Shown: piece after piece, positions 15,159 to 23,033 of the stretch | How positions within the stretch are numbered: position 1 is the first letter of the stretch | Layout: every line of letters begins with the position of its first letter | Assembly: GCF_019449565.1 (NCBI RefSeq) | Contig: NZ_JAGRPM010000033.1 | Span: 17,551-81,550, forward strand | Direction of reading: 5' to 3' | DNA: 64,000 nucleotides | DNA from: Rhodoblastus sp. | GTDB taxonomy: Bacteria > Pseudomonadota > Alphaproteobacteria > Rhizobiales > Beijerinckiaceae | The notes under the pieces: model-generated | Databases searched by the model: none | What the model was told of the DNA's origin: nothing | What the model saw: only the letters and a program-made list of their open reading frames with translations | Position numbers and translations under genes: made by a program

Positions 15159-18100
15159 ACGAGTTCCGCCTCCGGGAAGACGCCATGCGCGGGCTTGCCA
15201 TCATTGCCGCGGCGCAGGACTGCAAAGAGATAGGGTACGATCAGCAGCGTCGTCGGCGTGGCGAACAGCAGGCCGCCGATCACCGCACGGGCGAGAACCG
15301 CATTCTGCTCCTCGCCGGGGCCGCCGATCGCCATGGGAATCATGCCGACGATCATGGCCGCCGCAGTCATCAGCACCGGGCGGATACGGGTATGGCCGGC
15401 CTGGACCGCAGCCTGAAAAGAAGTGGCGCCGTCAAGCTGCTGCTCGCGCGCAAAAGTGACGAGCAGGATCGAATTGGCCGAGGCCACGCCGACCGCCATG
15501 ATCGCGCCCATCAGGGACGGCACATTCAGGGTCGAGCCGGTGACGAAGAGCATGGTCAGGATACCGCAAAACGTCGCTGGCAGAGCCAGAATGACCACCA
15601 GCGGATCGCCGAAGTTCTGATAATTCACCACCATCAGGAAATAGACCAGCACGGCGGCGAAAAGCAGGCCGATGCCGAGATTGCGGAAGGAATCCCGCAT
15701 CGACTGGATCTGCCCGACCACCTCGATGCGGTTGCCGGGCTTGAGTTTGGGGGTCAGCTCGGCGACGACCTTGTCAATCTCGCGCGAGGCGGTCCCGAGG
15801 TCGATCCCCTGCAGGCTGGCGTAGATCTCATAGACCGGCTGGATGTTGCTCTGATTAGCGTTGGTCGGAGTGGCGCCGCGCGTGAAGGTGGCGACATTGG
15901 ACATCAGCCCAGGCACGGGCGCGCCGCCATTTCCATTGAGCGACGCGGAGACCGGAATGTTCTTGATGTCGTCCAGCGATGCGATGCGCCGCTCCGGCGC
16001 CTGGACGGCGAAGAAATAGGGAATGCCTGAGCTCGGATCGGTCCAGAAATTCGGTGACACCTGCACCGAGGAGCTGAGCGCGATATTGAGATTGGTCGCA
16101 ATCGTGTTGGCGTTCAGGCCGAGTTGCTGGGCGCGCGCCCGGTCGATCGAGGCCAGCAGTGAAGGCGCATCGGTCTCCTGTTGCAGATGGACATCGGCGA
16201 AGCCGGGCGCGGCGCCGAGACGGTCCCTGATCTCCTTGGCGACAGCGAGATTATTGGCGCGGTCATAGCCGACGGTGCGAATGTCGATCTGCGCCGGCAG
16301 GCCGAAATTGAGGATCTGCGTCACCATGTCGGCGGCCTGGAAATAGAACATGGCCTGCGGGAAGTCCTGACGCAGGGCGAGGCGCAGCTTGTTGATATAG
16401 TCCTGTGTCGGCGCGTGGCCTTCCTTCAGGGCGACGACGATCACGCCGTCATTGACGCCAATGGTCGATCCGTCGGTAAAGGCCAGATTATAAGAGCGCG
16501 CGGGCAGTCCGATATTGTCGACGATGCGCTCGCGGTCCTTCTCGGGGATGATTTCGCGTATCTTGTCCTCGACCTGCTGGAACAAAGCTTCGGTCGCCTC
16601 GATGCGGGTCGCGGCGGGCGCGCGGACGTGAAGCTGGATCTGGCCGCCGTCGATCAGCGGGAAGAAATCGCGCCCGACCAGCGAGAACATGAGTCCGGCA
16701 AGGCCGAGAATGACGACAATCACCACTGGAATGACGACGCGATGGGCGAGCAGGGATTGCAGCAGCTCGACATAGCTTTCGCGCATATGTTCGAAACCAC
16801 GCTCGAATCCGGCGCTGATACGCCCGAAAAAGCCGCTCGGATCTTCGTCGTCATGCTTCTCGTGACGCAGCAGCAGTCCAATCATGATTGGCGTCAGCGT
16901 GCGCGACAAGGCGTAGGACGCCAGCATGGCGAAGACCACGGCGAGGCCGAGCGGCGTGAACAGGAATTTCGCCGGGCCGTCGAGGAACACCACCGAGGTA
17001 AAGACGCAGCAGATGGCGATGGTGGAGACCAGCGTCGGCACAGCGATGCCCGCCGCGCCATGCAGCGTGGCGTAGGGCAGGGGCTTTTTCTCTTCGGTCA
17101 GCAGGCGATGGGTGTTCTCGATGGTGACGGTGGAATCGTCGACCAGAATGCCGACCGCGAGCGCGAGGCCGCCGAGCGTCATGGTGTTGAGCGTATGGCC
17201 AAGCGCCGAGAGCACGACCAGCGAGGCCAGGATCGACAGCGGGATCGAGACCATCACCACAAGGGTCGAGCGCCAGGAGCGCAGGAACAGCAGAATCATC
17301 GCGGCGGTCAGCGCGCCGGCGATCAGGCCTTCGCGGATCACGCCGTCGACGGCCTCGCGGACGAAGACCGACTGGTCGAGCAATTCGCCGATCTTCAGGC
17401 CTGGCGGCGCGGCGGCGCGAAGTGTTTTGAGCGCGTTGCGCACACCATTGACAACGTCGAGCGTCGAGGCGTTGCCGTTTTTGATGACGCTGAGCAGCAC
17501 CGAGCGCTTGCCGTCCTCTCGCACCACATTCTGCTGCACCAGCCAGCCGTCGTGGACCTGGCCGATGTCGCGCACGAAAACCATCGCGCCATTGACGGTC
17601 TTGATCGGAATGTCGTTCAGCTCGGCGATGCTGGCGGGCGTCGCATTGGTGCGCACAACATATTGAGTGTCGCCGAGCTTGGCCGCTCCCGAGGGCAGGG
17701 TCAGGTTCTGGGCGTTGACGGCGGTGACCACGTCCGAGGGCGTCAGGCCGCGCGCGGCAAGCTTGTCGGGATCGATATCGACCATGATCTGGCGATATTT
17801 GCCGCCCGACGGCGTTGGCAGAGTGACGCCTGGCACCGGCGCGAGGCCCTGGCGCACGCGATAGATGCCGTAATCATAGAGCTGCTGCTCGCTCATGGAG
17901 TCGGAGGTGAGGCTGAGCTGGAGCACCGGCACGCTGGAGGCATTGAACTGAACCACCACCGGCGCCTGGATGCCTGGCGGCATCAGGACGCGGATGAAAT
18001 TGGTCGCCGCGATGATCTGGGAAATGGCGAGGTCGATATTGACGTCGGGCTGAAAGTAGATTTTCTGGACTGACAGACCATTGAGGGTCTGCGCTTCCAT

Positions 18101-18340
18101 ATTCTTGACGCCATTCACATTGGAACTGATGGCGAACTGGCTGTAAGTGGTGACTCGCTGCTCCATTTCCGGGGTGCTGAGGCCGGTATATTGCCAGATC
18201 ACCGTCACGACCGGGATACGGATTTCAGGGAAAATATCCGCCGGCATGGTCTTGATGGCGATGCCGCCAAGGAACGCAATCAGCGCCGCGAGTACGTAGA
18301 ACGTATGCGGAAAGCGCAAGGCGAAACGTACGAGGCCCAT
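15155..18340 (-). CDS. RND (HAE1/AcrB-type) efflux transporter permease
   Basis: 1061 residues, normal for a hydrophobe/amphiphile RND pump. The N-terminal helix MGLVRFALRFPHTFYVL is followed by a first periplasmic porter loop. TM4 carries the proton-relay pair in AVGILVDDSTVTIENTHR. The second loop and TM8-12 end with MTAAAMIVGMIPMAI, the usual RND repeat motif. It works as a trimer in the inner membrane, using proton influx to export substrates through an adaptor and outer membrane channel. The adaptor gene follows, overlapping by four bases, with the pump first, the reverse of the common adaptor-pump order. Substrate is unknown. It is divergent from the lytic transglycosylase gene. Confidence 0.93.
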   Translation of the reverse strand: MGLVRFALRFPHTFYVLAALIAFLGGIAIKTMPADIFPEIRIPVVTVIWQYTGLSTPEMEQRVTTYSQFAISSNVNGVKNMEAQTLNGLSVQKIYFQPDVNIDLAISQIIAATNFIRVLMPPGIQAPVVVQFNASSVPVLQLSLTSDSMSEQQLYDYGIYRVRQGLAPVPGVTLPTPSGGKYRQIMVDIDPDKLAARGLTPSDVVTAVNAQNLTLPSGAAKLGDTQYVVRTNATPASIAELNDIPIKTVNGAMVFVRDIGQVHDGWLVQQNVVREDGKRSVLLSVIKNGNASTLDVVNGVRNALKTLRAAAPPGLKIGELLDQSVFVREAVDGVIREGLIAGALTAAMILLFLRSWRSTLVVMVSIPLSILASLVVLSALGHTLNTMTLGGLALAVGILVDDSTVTIENTHRLLTEEKKPLPYATLHGAAGIAVPTLVSTIAICCVFTSVVFLDGPAKFLFTPLGLAVVFAMLASYALSRTLTPIMIGLLLRHEKHDDEDPSGFFGRISAGFERGFEHMRESYVELLQSLLAHRVVIPVVIVVILGLAGLMFSLVGRDFFPLIDGGQIQLHVRAPAATRIEATEALFQQVEDKIREIIPEKDRERIVDNIGLPARSYNLAFTDGSTIGVNDGVIVVALKEGHAPTQDYINKLRLALRQDFPQAMFYFQAADMVTQILNFGLPAQIDIRTVGYDRANNLAVAKEIRDRLGAAPGFADVHLQQETDAPSLLASIDRARAQQLGLNANTIATNLNIALSSSVQVSPNFWTDPSSGIPYFFAVQAPERRIASLDDIKNIPVSASLNGNGGAPVPGLMSNVATFTRGATPTNANQSNIQPVYEIYASLQGIDLGTASREIDKVVAELTPKLKPGNRIEVVGQIQSMRDSFRNLGIGLLFAAVLVYFLMVVNYQNFGDPLVVILALPATFCGILTMLFVTGSTLNVPSLMGAIMAVGVASANSILLVTFAREQQLDGATSFQAAVQAGHTRIRPVLMTAAAMIVGMIPMAIGGPGEEQNAVLARAVIGGLLFATPTTLLIVPYLFAVLRRGNDGKPAHGVFPEAELV

Positions 18341-18494
18341 GAAACGCCCAATCTTTTTACAGAAGCGCCGCGAGACGCCGGCCGCGAAGGCGTCGCCGGA
18401 CGTTTTTCACGCGCGAAAATCAAGTCCCCAAAATCGGCCTTTTTTAGCGCATTTGACAGGGGCCTTGCCTGCAAGCCGAATTTTGCGTTCGCGC

Positions 18495-19367
18495 ATGCGA
18501 AAGATGGCGTCCGGCATTGGCGCGGCCGCCTTGCTGGCGACAAGCGCGGGCCTGGCGGCGGTTGACGGCCAGCCCGAGGGGCAGGCCGGGGGGCAGGCTT
18601 CGAGCGGCTTGCGCGGCGAAGTCTGCCGGATGATCGAGCAGGCCGCCGCCGCGCACAAGCTGCCGCCGGCCTTTCTCACCCGGCTGATCTGGCGCGAGAG
18701 CAGCTTCCGCTCGCACGTCATCAGCCCTGCGGGCGCGCAGGGAATCGCCCAATTCATGCCCGGCACGGCGGCGGAGCGCGGCCTAAGCGATCCCTTCGAC
18801 CCCGAACAGGCCATTCCCAAGGCCGCCGAATTCCTCGCCGAATTGCGGCTGCGCTTCGGCAATCTTGGGCTGGCGGCGGCCGCTTATAATGGCGGGCCGA
18901 ATCGGGTCGCGAACTGGCTCGCGGGCAGCGGGGGGCTGCCCTTCGAGACTCAAACCTATGTCGAACTCGTCACCCGCCACGCGGCGGAGGACTGGCGCGA
19001 CGGCGCGGCGGCCGCCAAGCTCGACGCCGAACTCGCGCAGCCGGCGACCTGCGCCGCCACGGCGGAGGCGATCAACGCCCGCGAGCCGCAGCAATTCGCG
19101 GGTTCGACCCTCACCGCGCCCTGGGGCGTGCAGCTCGCCGGCTCCTTCAATAAAAGGGCGGCGCTGGCGGCTTACCAGCGGGCGCATCGGCAATTCGCCG
19201 GGCTTTTGGGCGATGGCGAGCCGATGGTGATCGGCAAGCGCGCGCCCGGGCGCGGCTTCGCCCGATTCTGGCGTGTGCGGGCTCCCGCCCAGACCCGTGG
19301 CGCCGCCCAGGCGCTCTGCACGGCGATCGAGCGGGCTGGCGGCGCCTGCGCAGTGTTGAAAACATGA
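18495..19367 (+). CDS. Lytic transglycosylase (SLT domain) protein
   Basis: About 290 residues from ATG 18495. The frame is open back to 18339, but that start overlaps the RND gene. A short N-terminal signal-like segment (GIGAAALLATSAGLAAV) is followed by a Slt/MltE-like domain at about 50-150: LIWRESSFRSHVISPAGAQGIAQFMPGTA, with the catalytic Glu in WRESSF, and AAAYNGGPNRVANWL. It should cleave peptidoglycan glycan strands in the periplasm, releasing 1,6-anhydro products. The C-terminal half (about 160-290) has Cys pairs (ATCAATAE, ALCTAIERAGGACAVL) and resembles a SPOR-like domain, a tentative reading. An L,D-transpeptidase gene follows on the same strand. Confidence 0.85.
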   Translation: MRKMASGIGAAALLATSAGLAAVDGQPEGQAGGQASSGLRGEVCRMIEQAAAAHKLPPAFLTRLIWRESSFRSHVISPAGAQGIAQFMPGTAAERGLSDPFDPEQAIPKAAEFLAELRLRFGNLGLAAAAYNGGPNRVANWLAGSGGLPFETQTYVELVTRHAAEDWRDGAAAAKLDAELAQPATCAATAEAINAREPQQFAGSTLTAPWGVQLAGSFNKRAALAAYQRAHRQFAGLLGDGEPMVIGKRAPGRGFARFWRVRAPAQTRGAAQALCTAIERAGGACAVLKT

Positions 19368-19518
19368 TACACTACTGACACAGAAGGCGCCGGGAGCAGT
19401 CTATCTTTGCAGGAACAGCCTTTACAAAGGCGGTTGCGTTTCGCAAATAAGATCGAGCTGTTTCGGCGCGGCCAAATGATGCTCAAGTCTTTGGCGCCCG
19501 TGCGAGGATTGGACCGCC

Positions 19519-20436
19519 ATGTCCCCGATATCGAATTTCCGTACCGCCCTGCTGGCCGGCCTGCTTCTGGCCGCGCCGCAGGCGCAGGCCCAGCTGTTCT
19601 GGTTCGCCCAGCCGGACCCGGCGCCGCAGCCGCAGCAGCGCGCCAAGCCCAATGCGCAGCAACAACAGCGGCAGCGCCAGCCACAGCAGCAGGTCCAGCA
19701 GCAGCAGGCCCAGCCCCAGCAGCAGGCGCACCAGGAGCAGCAGTGGTTCTGGGGCCAGCCGCAGTCCGAACCGCAGCAGCCCCGTCCGCAGGTCGCCCGC
19801 CAGCGCCTGCCGGAGGACGATCGCGGCGCGGTTGTTGATCTCGCTTCACGCAATTCCCTGCTCGACGGCGGCGCCTATCGCCGCTCGGGAGCGGTCTCTG
19901 GCGCGGCCGCCAGCGCCGTGCTGCCGCCTGACGCCGATCCGAACTACTCCACTCCGGTGAATTACGATCCGGATGTGAATTACAAATTCAAGACGCAGAA
20001 GGAAGTCGCCGATACGACCGGCCAGCCGGCGGGCACGATCACCATCAGCACGGCCAAGCGCAAGCTTTTCCTCTCGATGGGCGATGGCAAGGCGATGGAA
20101 TACAGCATCGGCGTCGGCAAGCAGGGCTTCGCCTGGAAGGGCGACGCCATGGTCGGCCGCAAATCCTATTGGCCGGGCTGGACGCCGCCGCCTGAAATGC
20201 TCGAGCGCCGCCCCGACCTGCCGGAACATATGGACGGCAGCCTCGCCAATCCGCTCGGCGCCCGCGCGCTTTATCTCTTCCAGGGCAACAAGGACACCTT
20301 GTTCCGCATCCACGGCACCAACGAGCCGAATTCGATCGGCCATGCGGTGTCGTCCGGCTGCATCCGCATGCATAACGCCGATGTGATCGACCTTTACGGC
20401 CGCGTCAGCAAGGGCGCCCGCGTCGTCGTGATGTAA
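19519..20436 (+). CDS. L,D-transpeptidase (YkuD domain) with Gln-rich linker
   Basis: 305 residues. It has a signal peptide ([18 protein letters not shown]) and then a very Gln/Pro-rich region at about 35-90 with runs of Gln. A C-terminal YkuD domain lies at about 170-303 ([16 protein letters not shown]). The catalytic motif HGTN ... SSGCIRMHN is complete with His, Gly and Cys. The enzyme makes 3-3 cross-links in peptidoglycan or attaches proteins to it. The Gln-rich stretch comes from CAG-type codons and may be a flexible spacer reaching the wall; its length probably varies between strains. It follows the lytic transglycosylase, with 151 bases between, and ends at a strong terminator. Confidence 0.9.
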   Translation: MSPISNFRTALLAGLLLAAPQAQAQLFWFAQPDPAPQPQQRAKPNAQQQQRQRQPQQQVQQQQAQPQQQAHQEQQWFWGQPQSEPQQPRPQVARQRLPEDDRGAVVDLASRNSLLDGGAYRRSGAVSGAAASAVLPPDADPNYSTPVNYDPDVNYKFKTQKEVADTTGQPAGTITISTAKRKLFLSMGDGKAMEYSIGVGKQGFAWKGDAMVGRKSYWPGWTPPPEMLERRPDLPEHMDGSLANPLGARALYLFQGNKDTLFRIHGTNEPNSIGHAVSSGCIRMHNADVIDLYGRVSKGARVVVM

Positions 20437-20462
20437 GCGAGATCGCCCCACTAAGGCCTGAC

Positions 20463-20498
20463 AGGCGCGTCGGAGAACCGGCGCGCCTTTTTCTTTTT
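20463..20498 (+). terminator. Rho-independent terminator after L,D-transpeptidase gene
   Basis: The stem GGCGCGTCGG/CCGGCGCGCC (one T-G pair) has a 4-base loop and is followed by TTTTTCTTTTT. It is a textbook arrangement on the plus strand. Confidence 0.85.
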
Positions 20499-20724
20499 CC
20501 GCGCGGCGTCGGCGCCCGGAGCGAAATATTTGGAACCGCTCAAAAAAGAGACGAAAAGACGCGGAACTTTTCGTCGCGATACAGCTTTAGTTGAACAACG
20601 AATGGCGGTCGCCCGCGCGCCTCGTCCAGGCGATCCGACCGAAAACATCCGGGACGCAGCTCGGCTGGAAGAAGCCGATGTCGTCGAAGCGACGAGGCGA
20701 TGCTCAGGAAAATGGAGCAACGCC

Positions 20725-21129
20725 ATGTGTGATTACTCTTTGGAATCCTATCAATCGCGGGCGGCGCGCGAAGGCGAGGTCTATGTCACTTCGCGCTTCC
20801 CGAGCGGTTCGATTGGCCTGGTGGCCCCCGAGGATCGCGAGATCGCGGTCTGCATCAGCTGCGGAGCCCGTCTGACTCTTGAAAACCTGTCGGAAGAAAC
20901 CCGGAAGACTTTTGGTGTGAACGAGGCCGAAAAAGTCGCTTTCGTTCATCTTCGGGAAGGTCTGTATCGGGATGGCGTCGAATTCGCCAATGGGCTTCGC
21001 GTCGCCTTGAACAGGCTCGGCGTCGGCGTTCTGATAAGCCTGGCCGATATCGAGCGCGAGACTCCCCGCCGCGAACAGGAACAGGCGCCTGCCGCCGCGC
21101 GTACCGTCGAGCTCGAACCGGCGGAATGA
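20725..21129 (+). CDS. Conserved hypothetical protein (MCDYSL family)
   Basis: 134 residues from ATG 20725 (GGAG eight bases upstream); the frame runs back to 20530 but the protein clearly starts at MCDYSLESYQSR. I recall proteins with this N-terminus as common in Rhizobiales, of unknown function. It is soluble, has a Cys pair (VCISCGA) in the middle and a charged C-terminus, and carries no signal peptide. The upstream spacer 20499-20724 shows no clear promoter. It converges on the SleB-type gene, with stops adjacent at 21129/21130. Confidence 0.7.
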   Translation: MCDYSLESYQSRAAREGEVYVTSRFPSGSIGLVAPEDREIAVCISCGARLTLENLSEETRKTFGVNEAEKVAFVHLREGLYRDGVEFANGLRVALNRLGVGVLISLADIERETPRREQEQAPAAARTVELEPAE

Positions 21130-22374
21130 TCAGCCGGATTTGAGACGATAGAAAATATGCCGGCCGATTGTGTCGGTCTTCTTGAGCGACCGCGCCCAGC
21201 GCGGTCGCACATAATTTGCGTGATAATGCGTTGAGCCCCCGACGTCGGCGAGCCACGTCCTGCCTTCCAGCACCTCATTGGCGACGCGCGTCGCCTGCGC
21301 CCAGGACTCCCCCTCTGTAATGCGCAGCGATTTGCCCTCGCAGGCGAAGGAGAACTGGCAGGCGCGGTAATGGCTGCGGTTCTGGAACACCACGCCGCAA
21401 ATGGTCGAGGGATAGAGCCCCGACGTCATGCGGTTGAGAATGACCTGCGCGACGGCGGACTGCCCCTCGACAGGTTCGCTGCGCGCCTCGAAATAGATGG
21501 CCTGGGCGAGGCAGCGTTTTTCCGCATCCGCGCGTTCCGGAGCCAGCAAAGCCAGATAACCGCGTTTTTCATCAATTTTGACCGCCGGTCCGCGCCTCGT
21601 GGGCGCCAACGAGGCGAGATTGGCCTCGACGGGGGTTTGATCCGCCGCGAAGGGCGTGCTGGAGGCGAGAGCGGCGGCGCGCGGGACGGCGGGACTGGCG
21701 CCCTGGGCGATCCGCTCGGCCAGCGCCGCCGGGCGCATGGTGAGGGGGGCCCCTGCGCCGGCGGAAGGCGAGGAGCCGCCGCCGCTTGGCTCGGTCACGG
21801 GCGTTTCGCCATCCTGCCACGCTTCAAAACTGGCGACGGAATCGGGGCCGGGCGCGTCGCCCTCGCTGGGCGTGAAGGTCGAGGCCAGGCCGCTTTCGTC
21901 CTGGCTGAAGGTCAGGATATTGCTGCGCATCCGGGTGAGCGCGTCCTGCTGGCGCAGTCGTCCGTCGATGGTGGGGCGCAAGCCGACGACAGGGTCGCCC
22001 TTGTGGCGGCGGTCGATCTCCGGAAAGGCGGCGGCGCCTTTCTTCAAATCCTGGCGCGGCTCGATTTCCTCTTCCGGCTGGCCGTTAAGCTGGTCCGGGC
22101 CGCCGATGATAAGACGGGCCTCGCGCAGCAGCCCTCGCCCCGAGCGTTCGCCGAATGAAGCCGCGAAAAATTGCGGCGGCGGGGCGAGATCGGCGGGAAA
22201 GACGGCGGCGCTTTTCGAGGAGAGCGGCGCCAGCGAGGCGCCGGCGGGGACTTCCTGCCCCGCGTCGGCGATGGAGGCCGCCAGCAGGCCGGCGCCGAGG
22301 ACCCAGGGCGCAACGACGCCCATCGCCCAATTGAAATGCGCCTGACGCCGCGCCTTCCGCATACGCGTTCCCAT
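21130..22374 (-). CDS. Cell wall hydrolase, SleB/Hydrolase_2 type
   Basis: About 414 residues from ATG 22374; a TTG three codons earlier and an ATG four codons later are alternatives. An N-terminal membrane anchor or signal (VVAPWVLGAGLLAASIADA) is followed by a long low-complexity spacer. The C-terminal hydrolase domain (about 285-410) has CLAQAIYFEARSEPVEGQ, with the catalytic Glu of SleB-like amidase/lytic enzymes, then VAQVILNR and CQFSFACEG. The family cleaves peptidoglycan, in spores in Bacillus and in general wall remodelling in Alphaproteobacteria. It continues the theme of wall enzymes in this stretch. Codon usage is normal. Confidence 0.85.
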   Translation of the reverse strand: MGTRMRKARRQAHFNWAMGVVAPWVLGAGLLAASIADAGQEVPAGASLAPLSSKSAAVFPADLAPPPQFFAASFGERSGRGLLREARLIIGGPDQLNGQPEEEIEPRQDLKKGAAAFPEIDRRHKGDPVVGLRPTIDGRLRQQDALTRMRSNILTFSQDESGLASTFTPSEGDAPGPDSVASFEAWQDGETPVTEPSGGGSSPSAGAGAPLTMRPAALAERIAQGASPAVPRAAALASSTPFAADQTPVEANLASLAPTRRGPAVKIDEKRGYLALLAPERADAEKRCLAQAIYFEARSEPVEGQSAVAQVILNRMTSGLYPSTICGVVFQNRSHYRACQFSFACEGKSLRITEGESWAQATRVANEVLEGRTWLADVGGSTHYHANYVRPRWARSLKKTDTIGRHIFYRLKSG

Positions 22375-22543
22375 GCTCGACAACGGAGCGGCGGCGCCGC
22401 TTCACAAACGCCCGTCACGACGCAACAGCGCGCGAAAGGTTTTATGGTTATCGCCTGTTAGCCTTGAGAGCGCGTTACCGGGGGCGGTGCGGCGCACGTC
22501 TCGATTTGGGACCGGGCGCCGCACCCGGCTTGCGACATTGGCG

Positions 22544-22593
22544 CCCTTCTCCCCTCGCGGGAGAAGGTGGCGCGAAGCGCCGGATGAGGGGGA
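22544..22593. repeat. 50-bp inverted repeat, left copy
   Basis: The 50 bases match the right copy at 22961-23010 in reverse complement with one mismatch. The element has two inner hairpins (CTTCTCCC-type arms around CTCGCG, and GGCGCGAAGCGCC). Together the copies bracket the DUF559 gene. Confidence 0.85.
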
Positions 22594-22599
22594 AGGCGC

Positions 22600-22953
22600 T
22601 CACCCCAACAAACCGCAACGCGCCAAAACCGTATCTTCAATCATTCGGGGACGTGCCAAAATATCGGCATTCCAAAACCGCAGAACCTGAAAACCCTGGC
22701 TTTCCAGAAACGCGTCACGCTTGGCGTCGCGGAGGCTTTCCGCATGTTGCGATCCGTCCGCCTCAACAATGAGGCGATGCGCGAAACAGACGAAATCCGC
22801 GATATAGGGCGGAATCGGCGCTTGCCGGCGGAATTTCAGTTGTGACAGGCGGCGGGCGCGCAAAATGCGCCAGAGTGCGGCTTCAGCGTCGGTCGGCTGG
22901 CGCCGCATTTTTCGGGCGTGGGAGAGGAGATTGGACGTGTCTTTTTGCGGCAA
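22600..22953 (-). CDS. DUF559 domain protein (putative restriction-like endonuclease fold)
   Basis: 117 residues covering the whole DUF559 domain: MRRQPTDAEAALWRILRARR, then LKFRRQAPIPPYIADFVC, LIVEADGSQHAES, and DAFLESQGFQVLRFWN. The motif order D ... E-x-D-G-x-x-H fits the Vsr-like PD-(D/E)XK nuclease fold. The role of stand-alone DUF559 proteins is not established. The gene fills the space between two nearly identical 50-bp inverted repeats, six to seven bases from each, so gene and repeats look like one unit. The ATG at 22953 lies seven bases inside the right repeat boundary. Confidence 0.85.
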   Translation of the reverse strand: MPQKDTSNLLSHARKMRRQPTDAEAALWRILRARRLSQLKFRRQAPIPPYIADFVCFAHRLIVEADGSQHAESLRDAKRDAFLESQGFQVLRFWNADILARPRMIEDTVLARCGLLG

Positions 22954-22960
22954 GGGCGCG

Positions 22961-23010
22961 TCCCCCTCATCCGGCGCTTCGCGCCACCTCCTCCCGCGAG
23001 GGGAGAAGGG
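22961..23010. repeat. 50-bp inverted repeat, right copy
   Basis: Reverse complement of 22544-22593 with one mismatch (T/C in the CCTCCTCCC part). It lies just upstream of the DUF559 gene and 24 bases from the end of glyS. Confidence 0.85.
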
Positions 23011-23033
23011 AGCTGGCGATCGGGGTGGCCGCC

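Noticed and set aside
22600..22953. Restriction-modification or Vsr repair locus
   Set aside because: No methyltransferase or other restriction subunit is adjacent; DUF559 alone does not make such a system.
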